64,000 bases of DNA from Chitinophaga sp. YR573 (GTDB lineage Bacteria; Bacteroidota; Bacteroidia; Chitinophagales; Chitinophagaceae). This document shows positions 44,447 to 52,286 of this stretch, piece after piece. How positions within the stretch are numbered: the stretch's first letter is position 1; every line of letters begins with the position of its first letter. The stretch covers positions 3,055,199 to 3,119,198 of the forward strand of contig NZ_FOJF01000001.1 of NCBI RefSeq assembly GCF_900110995.1, written 5' to 3'. The position numbers were made by a program, and so were the translations under genes. The notes under the pieces were generated by a model. It saw nothing but the letters and a program-made list of their open reading frames with translations, was not told where the DNA came from and did no database searches.

Positions 44447-45460
44447 TTAAGATAAGCGGTTTTTGCGATATTCTCTTGGTGAACAACGGTAGCGCTTTCT
44501 GAAAACGGCAGTGAAGTAATTGGCGCCGCTATAGCCGGTATTAAGACTGATATCCTTTATGCTCAGTGAAGTTTGCAGTAATAGTCCCGCCGCTTTCTTC
44601 ATTCTCAAATGTTCAATATATCCCCTTGGTGATGCCCCCAGTAATTCCTTAAATGCCCGTTCAAAAGTATTGATATGCATTCCCGCCTGTTTACTCAGTT
44701 CAGCAATACTGAGCGACTGATGATAATGATTCTGGATGTATATACATACCTGCCGCAGTTTCTTTGCCAGGTCCCCGTTTTGCAGGTACTTAGGTGTAAG
44801 CGCATTGAAATAAAAGGTGAGCAGTTCGTTCAGTTTTTCCTGAATGAACGCCTTTCTTTCAGCGCCTTCTGCTGGGCTCAGCCGGATCTCATTCAGTATT
44901 TTCAGATCACAGTTATCCATTCGGATAGCAGGTAACATGGTACCCCTGCGTGCCTGTTTTAATTGTTGCTGGTAAATATCTTCAAAGGAGGGATGCCGGG
45001 TAATAAACCTGCTGAAGAATGCAGGAGAGAAAGAGATGCAGATCATTTCATAATTCCCTGTTTTTAAATCTGCAATGTTCTGAGATTGAGAAGGAATATA
45101 ATATACCCCGTACTCTTTTTCTATCAGCATTAATTTCCCCTGTCCCTGTAACCTGCATGGTACATTCCCTTTCAGGATGCAGTACATGACCAGCATAGGT
45201 TGGGCGGCAGAAGGGCGTAACCGCACCCTTTCCTTAATAAAACATTGTTGCCAGCTGATAGCCCATTCAGGGTCCCTTATCTCTTGTGTAATGTAACTAC
45301 CGAAAGGGGCTTCTACATATTTGGTCTCAGCCGGAACAGCAATCCTGTATTGACGGTAATGGTCGGGCAGTTGCGTGGAGACTTTTATATGAGGATGCAT
45401 TTTTGCAGGTATCCCAAATTGCAGCGCAGAGGGATATTGACTGGAAATCATATTATTCAC
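44447..45460 (-). CDS. AraC-family transcriptional regulator
   Basis: A 337-residue regulator. The N-terminal part (about 1-230) is a sensing domain without a clear known ligand-binding motif (central segment KLMLIEKEYGVYYIPSQSQ). The C-terminal 100 residues are the AraC double helix-turn-helix: QNHYHQSLSIAELSKQAGM, INTFERAFKELLGASPRGYI, and YSGANYFTAVFRKRYRCSP with the conserved FRKRYRCSP end. An alternative start is 45451. It probably controls the adjoining M20/MFS genes or itself; it is divergent from the SnoaL-like gene. Confidence 0.9.
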   Translation of the reverse strand: MNNMISSQYPSALQFGIPAKMHPHIKVSTQLPDHYRQYRIAVPAETKYVEAPFGSYITQEIRDPEWAISWQQCFIKERVRLRPSAAQPMLVMYCILKGNVPCRLQGQGKLMLIEKEYGVYYIPSQSQNIADLKTGNYEMICISFSPAFFSRFITRHPSFEDIYQQQLKQARRGTMLPAIRMDNCDLKILNEIRLSPAEGAERKAFIQEKLNELLTFYFNALTPKYLQNGDLAKKLRQVCIYIQNHYHQSLSIAELSKQAGMHINTFERAFKELLGASPRGYIEHLRMKKAAGLLLQTSLSIKDISLNTGYSGANYFTAVFRKRYRCSPREYRKNRLS

Positions 45461-45709
45461 ATATTTAGCCGGTTAAACTGAAAGACTGATTCTGGTTTTT
45501 GTAAGTAGCGTACATGCAATTTATAGCGTAGGACTGCGATGGTACTACCTATTGTTAAAATAACACTTAAAACGATCTGCGAAGTATTGTATCCGGGTGT
45601 CTTTGTGTACAGCTGTGTCAGGTTATATAAAGGAGCTATGTAAGATGAACGCTATCAGGAAATTGCAATAACTTAGTTAAATTATCATACCCCATAAACA
45701 CTTCTTACA

Positions 45710-46069
45710 ATGACTACACAACAAATCGCCACTCAGCTGGCCGCGTTATGTGCTAAAGGTGAGTTCGAAAAAGCACAAAAGGAATTGTATGCAGATGATG
45801 TAGTAAGTATTGAACCGTTTGCTACTCCTGCATTTGAAAAGGAAACAAAAGGTTTGCCCGCCGTTAATGAAAAAATCAGGCAATTCATGGGTATGGTAGA
45901 CGAAGTCTATGGTGTGAAAGTGTCGGAACCACTTATCGCCGGCAGCGCAATCGCGTTTACCCTGGATATGGATGTGAAGATGAAAGGACGGGACCGTGAA
46001 ACGATGTCTGAAGTTTGCGTGTATGGCGTAAAAGATGGAAAGGTTATTTCCGAGCAATTCTTTTTCTAA
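45710..46069 (+). CDS. SnoaL/NTF2-like fold protein
   Basis: A 119-residue protein with the cone-shaped NTF2-like pattern: an N-terminal helix (QIATQLAALCAKGEFEKAQ), the YADDVVSIEP segment, a central helix (VNEKIRQFMGMVDEVYG) and a strand-rich C-terminus ending VISEQFFF. Such proteins are small ligand-binding proteins or isomerases; the function is unknown. The 249-base gap upstream, shared with the divergent AraC gene, holds no other gene. Confidence 0.75.
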   Translation: MTTQQIATQLAALCAKGEFEKAQKELYADDVVSIEPFATPAFEKETKGLPAVNEKIRQFMGMVDEVYGVKVSEPLIAGSAIAFTLDMDVKMKGRDRETMSEVCVYGVKDGKVISEQFFF

Positions 46070-46127
46070 AAAGTACCAGGAGCCTTTTTAGTTAGTGTCT
46101 CCTGATGTCTTAAAGAGGTTCTGACTG

Positions 46128-46205
46128 GCTTTTGAACAGGATTATCTTACGTTTATCCTACGTCTTTTAACGTAGGATAAACGTAAGATAATCCTGTTCA
46201 AAAGC
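46128..46205. repeat. Perfect 36-bp hairpin built from 11-bp units
   Basis: Arms 46128-46163 and 46170-46205 are exact reverse complements with a 6-base loop (CTTTTA). Within the arms an 11-bp unit is repeated: ACGTAGGATAA then ACGTAAGATAA in the right arm, and the mirror images in the left. There is no T run after it, and it lies between two plus-strand genes (239-base gap), so a simple terminator is unlikely. Confidence 0.9.
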
Positions 46206-46308
46206 TTAGCAATTGCTCTTCTATTCCTAACCGCTCATGTAAGGAATACTCTCAATACAGGCTATTTTCTTAATTTACGTCTTCCGTATTTAAATCTGTT
46301 AATAGCTT

Positions 46309-48279
46309 ATGAAACACTTTTTCCTCCTCGCTTTCTCCTTACTGATAATAGGAAAAATACAAGCCCAGCAAACCCAGAAACCACCTTTACATGGTAAGAA
46401 CTGGATGGCGGTTACAGGTAAACCTTTGGCAGCTACTGCAGGTGCCATGATTTTCCAGAAAGGAGGCAATGCAGTTGATGCTGCCTGTGCTATGCTGGCT
46501 GCTACCTGCACTATGTGGGATGTACTTAGCTGGGGAGGAGAAACCCAGGCCCTCATCTACAATCCTAAAACAGGAAAAGTAATAGCTATTAATGCGCTGG
46601 GAGTGGCGCCCACCGGTGCTACCGTAGATTTCTTCAAAGGTAAAGGATATAATTTCCCACCTGAATACGGGCCGCTGGCGGCTGTTACACCAGGTACTCC
46701 GGGTGGTCTTTGTTACATACTGGCGGAATACGGTACCCTCAGTTTAAAAGAAGTACTGGCCCCTGCGATGGAGATGGCTGCGGGTTATCCTATAGAAGCA
46801 CAAACAGCCAACAGTATAGAAAATAATAAACAACGTATTAAGGAATGGCCTTACAGCAAGGCTGTATTCCTTACTCACCCGGGAGAAAAGAGAGAAGCGC
46901 CGGAAGCAGGGGAGATCTTTGTGCAGAAAGAATTACTGGCTACATTGACTAAAATGGTAGAAGCAGAGCAGAATGCGCTTCGTAATAAGAAAAGCCGGAA
47001 AGAGGCTATCATGGCTGCATATGATCGTTTCTACAAAGGAGATATTGCGAAGGAATTTGTACGTGGTTGCCAGGAGCAGGGAGGTTTGATTACCTTAAAT
47101 GATCTGGCTAAGTGGAAGCCTATCGAAGAAGAACCTTTACATGTTAATTATAAAGGGATAGAAGTATACAAATTGCAATCCTGGACGCAGGGCCCTATGT
47201 TACTGCAAAGTCTCAACATCCTTGAAAATTTTGATCTGAAAGGGATGGGATATAACAGTACCCGTTACATCCATACGTTGTATCAAACGATGAATCTCAC
47301 TTTTGCAGATCGTGATTTCTACTATGGTGATCCTTACTTTACACCTAAAACGCCTATCACAGGATTACTCAGTAAAGCATATGCAAAAGAAAGAGCAAAA
47401 CAGATCAATCCTGACAGGAACGATCCGGAAGCTGCTCCCGGAGATCCTTATCCTTACGAAGGAAAAACAAATCCATTTGCACAACTACTGCAACAAAGAA
47501 AATCATACACAGATACGACGAATAAAAAGCAAGGTGGATTTTTACCAAAGCATGATGCTGCAAGTCTTAATGCAACTGGTCTGCCTGTTGATCTTAGTTC
47601 AAATGGATTGCAACTTTTACATGCAGATACAGAGAACATGCTTGCAGTTAACTCAGACAGCTTATACATGGATCGCTTATGGCGCGGTACTACCAGCGTA
47701 GAAGCTGCTGACAAAGACGGCTGGGTAATCTCTATCACACCCAGTGGTGGATGGACTCCTGCCTGTATTGCCGGACATACTGGTGTAGGTATGAGTCAGC
47801 GTCTCCAGAGTTTTGTACTGGATTCTGCATTATGCCCTTTCAATGTGATCGCTCCCGGTAAACGTCCAAGAGTAACGCTCACACCTTCACTCGCATTAAA
47901 AGATGGTAAACCTTTCCTCGCCTTTGGCGTACAAGGTGGTGATACGCAGGATCAGAACTTATTACAGTTCTTCTTAAACATTGCAGAATTCGGGATGACG
48001 GTACAACAGGCCACAGAAGCTGCAAACATCAACACGAACCAGTTGTGGTTATCACTGGGAGGTACTGCTACCAAAGACAGACAACCACGTCCCGGTAATA
48101 TCCTGCTGAGTAAAAACACCGCAGACAGCATAAGAACTTCTTTGAAAAATATGGGATATATCACCACCTTTGGGGAACGTACCAGCGGTCCGATAAATGC
48201 AATACTGATAGATACCAAACATGGTAGCTTATGGGGTGGCAGCAGTAATAACGGAGAAGATTACGGTATAGGCTGGTGA
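46309..48279 (+). CDS. ggt: Gamma-glutamyltransferase, secreted
   Basis: A 656-residue protein with a signal peptide (MKHFFLLAFSLL, then IQAQQ near residue 20). The large-subunit start MAVTGKPLAATAGAMIFQKG and VDAACAMLAATC are typical. The autocatalytic and nucleophilic threonine region reads WRGTTSVEAADKDGW near residues 462-476, matching the TTHxSVxD position with S for H. SGGWTPACIAGHTGVG and RPRVTLTPSLALKDGKP follow. The family cleaves the gamma-glutamyl bond of glutathione and similar compounds in the periplasm. No glutathione genes are adjacent. Confidence 0.92.
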   Translation: MKHFFLLAFSLLIIGKIQAQQTQKPPLHGKNWMAVTGKPLAATAGAMIFQKGGNAVDAACAMLAATCTMWDVLSWGGETQALIYNPKTGKVIAINALGVAPTGATVDFFKGKGYNFPPEYGPLAAVTPGTPGGLCYILAEYGTLSLKEVLAPAMEMAAGYPIEAQTANSIENNKQRIKEWPYSKAVFLTHPGEKREAPEAGEIFVQKELLATLTKMVEAEQNALRNKKSRKEAIMAAYDRFYKGDIAKEFVRGCQEQGGLITLNDLAKWKPIEEEPLHVNYKGIEVYKLQSWTQGPMLLQSLNILENFDLKGMGYNSTRYIHTLYQTMNLTFADRDFYYGDPYFTPKTPITGLLSKAYAKERAKQINPDRNDPEAAPGDPYPYEGKTNPFAQLLQQRKSYTDTTNKKQGGFLPKHDAASLNATGLPVDLSSNGLQLLHADTENMLAVNSDSLYMDRLWRGTTSVEAADKDGWVISITPSGGWTPACIAGHTGVGMSQRLQSFVLDSALCPFNVIAPGKRPRVTLTPSLALKDGKPFLAFGVQGGDTQDQNLLQFFLNIAEFGMTVQQATEAANINTNQLWLSLGGTATKDRQPRPGNILLSKNTADSIRTSLKNMGYITTFGERTSGPINAILIDTKHGSLWGGSSNNGEDYGIGW

Positions 48280-48291
48280 TAAAATATAATT

Positions 48292-48876
48292 ATGCTAGAG
48301 GTTTTCAGAGATTATATAAACAGTAAAACAAGTATCACGGATGCAGCATTTGAAGTAATTAAATCACTCTGCATTGTAAAGAAACTCCGTAAGAAACAAT
48401 ATCTCTTACAGGAAGGAGATACATGGAAATATCATGCCTTCATCTGCAAAGGGTGTTTACGTGCATATCGTATAGATGATAAAGGAGTAGAGCATACAAC
48501 AAAATTCGCTATAGAAAATCACTGGACGGGTGACCGGGCTGCATTGCTTTCCGGAGAGCCTGCCAGTTACAATATAGATGCAATAGAAGACAGTGTATTA
48601 TTACTGATCACAAACGAGAACTTTATTACCATCTGCAAAGAAGTACCTGCTTTTAATGAGATGATCAACACCATCCTGAACAAAAGTTTTGTCGCCAATG
48701 AAAACAGGATACATGCTGCCATCAGTTATTCAGCAGAGGAAAATTACCAGAACTTCCTGCGGAATTCCCCGGATATCGCTAACCGTGTACCACAACATAT
48801 GATCGCTTCCTATCTGGGAATTTCTCCTGAGACACTCAGTAGGATACGAAACCAGGCAGCCAAAAGGCAAAGCTGA
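48292..48876 (+). CDS. Crp/Fnr-family transcriptional regulator
   Basis: A 194-residue regulator. The N-terminal cyclic-nucleotide-binding-like domain (about 1-115) includes KKQYLLQEGDTWKYHAFICK. The C-terminal helix-turn-helix is RVPQHMIASYLGISPETLSR (about 168-187) with the usual short wing missing, as in many Bacteroidota members of the family. The three cysteines in the N-terminal half (SLCIVK, FICKGCLR) do not form an obvious FNR iron-sulphur cluster set. The gene starts 12 bases after ggt. Downstream, FNR-like sites (48882-48920) precede the SDR gene. Confidence 0.88.
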   Translation: MLEVFRDYINSKTSITDAAFEVIKSLCIVKKLRKKQYLLQEGDTWKYHAFICKGCLRAYRIDDKGVEHTTKFAIENHWTGDRAALLSGEPASYNIDAIEDSVLLLITNENFITICKEVPAFNEMINTILNKSFVANENRIHAAISYSAEENYQNFLRNSPDIANRVPQHMIASYLGISPETLSRIRNQAAKRQS

Positions 48877-48881
48877 TGTTC

Positions 48882-48920
48882 TTGATAAATGTCAATTGTT
48901 TTTTTAGTAAATGTCATTGG
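48882..48920 (+). promoter_or_regulatory. FNR-like operator and a 22-bp-spaced second site
   Basis: TTGATAAATGTCAA (48882-48895) matches the FNR/CRP-type box TTGAT-N4-ATCAA with one mismatch. TAAATGTCATTGG (48908-48920) repeats TAAATGTCAATTG (48886-48898) at exactly 22 bases, about two helix turns. It lies right after the Crp/Fnr gene and before the SDR gene, which makes it a likely operator for that regulator. Confidence 0.5.
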
Positions 48921-48996
48921 AGGAGGGACCTCTTTCATCGCAATTTTGTATCAGAAATTCAAACAAACAATTATCTGAAAACAAAAAAATACTAAA

Positions 48997-49860
48997 ATGA
49001 AAAAGACAATTTTAATAACAGGAACAAGCACTGGTTTTGGTAAATTGACAGCGATCACATTAGCGAAAGCAGGTCATCATGTAGTGGCTGCTATGCGCGG
49101 CACAACAGGTAAAAATGAAGCGGTAGCAAAAGAACTGGGTGCAATACCAAATATAGATGTTGTAGAACTGGATGTAACCAGTGATAATTCTGTACATAAA
49201 GCCATACAACAAACACTGGCTAAACATGGTAAGATAGATGTACTGGTGAACAATGCAGGTGTAACTGGTTTTGGTGTACTGGAAGCCTATTCCATAGATA
49301 AGGTAAAGGAAATGATGGAGGTAAATTTCTATGGAGTAATTCGCACATATGACGCGGTATTACCTTCCATGAGAGAAAACAGAAGTGGGTTGATCATTAA
49401 CATCTCTACCGGAGCCAGTGGTTTTACATTACCTTTCATGATCCCTTACTTTGCTTCCAAGTTCGCAGTAGAAAGTATTACAGAAGGATTGCAGGCGGAG
49501 TTAAAACCTTATGGCATCGAAAATGTTTCTATTCAGTCTGGCGTATATCCAACCGAAATGAACAACGGTAGCAAGATGGGTGTACACGCAGATAAACCAG
49601 AAATTGTAGCAGCTTACGGAGATGATGCGGTGAATGCTGCGAATCAGATGGGCGGTGCGTTATTTGGTAAGATGGCAGAATTCAAGATGAATCCGCAAAC
49701 CATTGCTGATGGTATCCTGGTACTGGTGAATATGGAAAAGGGGAAACGTCCGTTACGTTATCCTCTGGATGCTGTAGCATTAGGCACCGACGCTGAATTC
49801 ATCAAAGCAAGAGCAGATATCAAGTCTAAATGGGTAGGCAGCTACGGCTTTAGCCTTTAG
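48997..49860 (+). CDS. Short-chain dehydrogenase/reductase
   Basis: A 287-residue classical SDR. The cofactor motif is TGTSTGFGKLTA near residues 8-19, then VLVNNAGVTGFGVLEAY near 86-102, the catalytic Ser in INISTGASGF near 132-141, and Tyr-x3-Lys in PYFASKFAVESITEGL near 149-164. It reduces or oxidises a carbonyl or hydroxyl group with NAD(P)H; the substrate is unknown. The next-door Crp/Fnr regulator and the FNR-like site upstream suggest it is that regulator's target. Confidence 0.92.
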   Translation: MKKTILITGTSTGFGKLTAITLAKAGHHVVAAMRGTTGKNEAVAKELGAIPNIDVVELDVTSDNSVHKAIQQTLAKHGKIDVLVNNAGVTGFGVLEAYSIDKVKEMMEVNFYGVIRTYDAVLPSMRENRSGLIINISTGASGFTLPFMIPYFASKFAVESITEGLQAELKPYGIENVSIQSGVYPTEMNNGSKMGVHADKPEIVAAYGDDAVNAANQMGGALFGKMAEFKMNPQTIADGILVLVNMEKGKRPLRYPLDAVALGTDAEFIKARADIKSKWVGSYGFSL

Positions 49861-49875
49861 TATGCGACTCAAATT

Positions 49876-50031
49876 GGCTCCGTTAGCCTCGTGTTTGTAG
49901 CAAACATGTTAAACAACATAACCTAGACTCCGTTAGGAGTCCCCTGTTAAATTGTTATAAATAGGGGACTCCTAACGGAGTCGATTAAATAGGATATCAA
50001 TATTTGCTACAAACACGAGGCTAACGGAGCC
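49876..50031. repeat. Nested palindrome related to the one at 33387-33536
   Basis: The outer arms are 29 bp and perfect (49876-49904 with 50003-50031). The inner arms are 20 bp and perfect (49926-49945 with 49963-49982). Between them are non-pairing stretches, so this looks like a three-part structure rather than one rod. The modules GACTCCGTTAGGAGTCCCC and GTGTTTGTAGCAA are also in the hairpin at 33387-33536. It sits between the SDR and DinB-like genes and has no coding capacity. Confidence 0.88.
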
Positions 50032-50063
50032 CAAATAAAGGAAATTTTAAAACTACCACCAAT

Positions 50064-50540
50064 ATGGAATTATTCGTAAAGATGGCCTTACAGGCATGGG
50101 ATGTACAGATAAAGAGAACAGAAAAACTGATCAGCAGCCTTAGTGATGAGCAACTGTTACAGGAAGTAGCCCCGGGAAGAAACAGGGGTATTTACCTGTT
50201 AGGGCATCTCATTGCGGTACACGACGCTATGCTGCCCTTATTCGGCCTGGGAGAAAAACTCTACTCTGAGTTAGAAGAACCCTTCATCAAAAATCCTGAT
50301 AACGCTGGCTTCACAATGCCGGCCATCAAAGACCTGCGTGAACGCTGGACGACTATTCACAACAAGCTGTCTGAAGCATTCAACGCTATGACAGCAGAAC
50401 AATGGTTACAGCGCCACAACGCGATGACAGATGAAGATCTGCAAAGAGAACCACACCGTAACAAACTGAGTGTATTGATGAATCGTACATCGCACGTTGC
50501 TTACCACCTGGGTCAGCTAATATTTATCCGCCGCGACTAA
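50064..50540 (+). CDS. DinB-family protein
   Basis: A 158-residue four-helix protein of the DinB/YfiT superfamily. The metal-site histidines are seen in YLLGHLIAVHDAML (about residues 47-60) and near the C-terminus in SHVAYHLGQLIFI (about 143-155). Many such proteins bind a divalent metal and some are thiol-dependent S-transferases; the function is unknown. A terminator follows at 50557-50589. Confidence 0.82.
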   Translation: MELFVKMALQAWDVQIKRTEKLISSLSDEQLLQEVAPGRNRGIYLLGHLIAVHDAMLPLFGLGEKLYSELEEPFIKNPDNAGFTMPAIKDLRERWTTIHNKLSEAFNAMTAEQWLQRHNAMTDEDLQREPHRNKLSVLMNRTSHVAYHLGQLIFIRRD

Positions 50541-50556
50541 AAACTAAAGGACATAA

Positions 50557-50589
50557 AAAAAGTCTCACATATTTAATGTGAGACTTTTT
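50557..50589 (+). terminator. Terminator after the DinB-like gene
   Basis: A 14-bp perfect stem (AAAAAGTCTCACAT at 50557-50570 with ATGTGAGACTTTTT at 50576-50589) and a 5-base loop. It is nearly symmetrical and could also end transcription from the tRNA on the other strand. Confidence 0.85.
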
Positions 50590-50594
50590 ACGGG

Positions 50595-50667
50595 TGGAGG
50601 ATATCGGACTCGAACCGATCACCTCAAACATGCCATGCTTGCGCTCTACCAGATGAGCTAATCCCCC
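50595..50667 (-). tRNA. tRNA-Ala (anticodon GGC)
   Basis: A complete cloverleaf on the minus strand. The acceptor is GGGGGAT with ATCCTCC and discriminator A, the D arm has GCTCATCTGGTAGAGC, anticodon stem CAAGC/GTTTG encloses loop ATGGCAT (anticodon GGC), and the T arm has GGTTCGAGTCC. CCA is not encoded in full. The length is 73 bases. Confidence 0.94.
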
Positions 50668-50714
50668 GAACGAGGTGCAAATTTAAATTTTTTCCTGTAA
50701 TTGCAAGCATTTCC

Positions 50715-51131
50715 CTAAAAATCTTTGAAAATCTCTATGATCGCGTTTTTCAGCTCTGACGCTATCAGGGGTTTCCTGAGTAGTTTAACCACCATAGGAC
50801 TGGCATAAGTACGGTTGAGATCACCATAATCAAGAGAAGAAGAAACCATGATTACATGACATTGTGATTTGATTTTCTGAGGATAACTGTCAAAAGCATC
50901 TAAAAAATCAAAGCCATCCATCTCCGGCATTTGTATATCCAGTAACAACACAGTAGGAGGAATCCTGGGCAGGGCAATATTGGAAGACAGGAATTCCAAT
51001 GCCTTATTTGCATTATTGAAAGCAAGCACAGTTCTGCTGATATGTTGTAGCGTAATCAGCTTCTCGTGCAGCAGAAGATCTACCTCATTATCATCAATCA
51101 GAATTACACGCAAATCAGGAATCGAAATCAT
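50715..51131 (-). CDS. Single-domain response regulator
   Basis: A 138-residue CheY-like receiver: acidic pocket VILIDDNEVD near residues 10-19, phospho-acceptor Asp in LLLDIQMPEMDGF near 62-74, Thr/Ser position in VIMVSSSLDYG near 94-104, Lys in LLRKPLIASEL near 117-127. There is no output domain, so it probably passes the signal through protein contact or a phosphorelay. Its start overlaps the end of the hybrid kinase gene by 17 bases, which couples the two. Confidence 0.9.
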   Translation of the reverse strand: MISIPDLRVILIDDNEVDLLLHEKLITLQHISRTVLAFNNANKALEFLSSNIALPRIPPTVLLLDIQMPEMDGFDFLDAFDSYPQKIKSQCHVIMVSSSLDYGDLNRTYASPMVVKLLRKPLIASELKNAIIEIFKDF

Positions 51132-52212
51132 TTCTATTGGGGATGCTTATTTCAAATTGTGTACCTTCTCCGTATTTGGATTCCACGTTAATCGTACCAC
51201 CAATCTTATTCAGCGCTTCTTTCACAATATACAATCCTATACCACTGCCCGGTTTGTTATTGTTCTTGGAACGGAAGAACATCTTGAAGATGTTGTTGAG
51301 ATGTTCACTCAATATGCCAATACCGTTATCCACTATATAAAGAGTGGCCTTATGTGGTTCTACTTTCACAGACAAATTCACTTTCGGATTACTCTCATCC
51401 GGTTTCTGATACTTTACAGCGTTGGAGATAAGATTATTGAGGATAACGCTGATACGGAAAGTATCTCCTTTAAAATCTACCGGTTGTTCCACATTCACCT
51501 GGAACTCGATAGCCGTATTCTGATGCCGGAATGAACCAATGCATTCCTGTAAAAGGTGATTGAAATCTATTTTCTCGTATTCCACATCCAGGCGGGAATT
51601 ACGATAGTATTCTATGATCTTCTGAATAAACCCGTCCAGCTTCAGTATACAAACCTCTATCATATTCAGATAACCGTTGGGATCTTCCACAGAATTATCC
51701 AGGCGGCTAAGATTGATAATGCCCAGTACAGACATCAGCGGAGAACGAAGATCATGGGAAGTTGAATAGATGAAGCGGTTGAGTTCATCATTAATCTTCT
51801 CTAGCTCTATGATTTTTTCCTTCAGTTGCCTGCGCGTCTGATATATTTCAAAAGCATTGTTAATGGTCTTATGCAATTCATGCTCATCCCATGGCTTCTT
51901 GATATAAGAGTAAATATGTCCTTTGTTGATGGCATCAATGATGTCTTCCACATCAGTATATCCCGTCAGCAGTATCCTCATGGGATCCGGCAGCGTTTCT
52001 TTTATCTCATTGAAGAATTCAACCCCGGTAGAAACAGGCATCTTCTGGTCAGCAATGATGATGTGTACATCAATGCTTTTCAGCAGTTGTTTCCCTTCCT
52101 GAGCGGAATTGGCTGTGTAGATCTCATAACTTCTGCGGAACCCCGCTTTAAAAGCATTAAGATTATGAATCTCGTCATCAATGTACAATATCCTGATACG
52201 GTTGTCTTTCAT
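51115..52212 (-). CDS. Receiver-histidine kinase hybrid (response regulator fused to a kinase)
   Basis: A 365-residue protein. Residues 1-120 are a receiver (ILYIDDE near the start, Asp in IIADQKMPVSTG near 54). A coiled linker follows (KEKIIELEKINDELN), then HisKA with the phospho-His in YSTSHDLRSPLMSVLG near 155 and HATPase_c with NNLISNAVKYQ, VDNGIGI and GSGIGLYIVKEAL. It has no membrane segment, so it is a cytoplasmic relay that takes a phosphate signal from another kinase. The 7TM-DISM kinase gene lies 74 bases upstream, and the single receiver follows. Confidence 0.92.
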   Translation of the reverse strand: MKDNRIRILYIDDEIHNLNAFKAGFRRSYEIYTANSAQEGKQLLKSIDVHIIIADQKMPVSTGVEFFNEIKETLPDPMRILLTGYTDVEDIIDAINKGHIYSYIKKPWDEHELHKTINNAFEIYQTRRQLKEKIIELEKINDELNRFIYSTSHDLRSPLMSVLGIINLSRLDNSVEDPNGYLNMIEVCILKLDGFIQKIIEYYRNSRLDVEYEKIDFNHLLQECIGSFRHQNTAIEFQVNVEQPVDFKGDTFRISVILNNLISNAVKYQKPDESNPKVNLSVKVEPHKATLYIVDNGIGILSEHLNNIFKMFFRSKNNNKPGSGIGLYIVKEALNKIGGTINVESKYGEGTQFEISIPNRNDFDS

Positions 52213-52286
52213 CCATTAAGGTTTTATATCGCGGTATTGAGTGCTTTCGGTATATGGGGAACATGTCATAACTGATATGATGGGTT

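Noticed and set aside
46128..46205. Reading the 36-bp hairpin as an ordinary terminator
   Set aside because: There is no T run after it and the stem is far longer than usual, so it was listed as a repeat instead.
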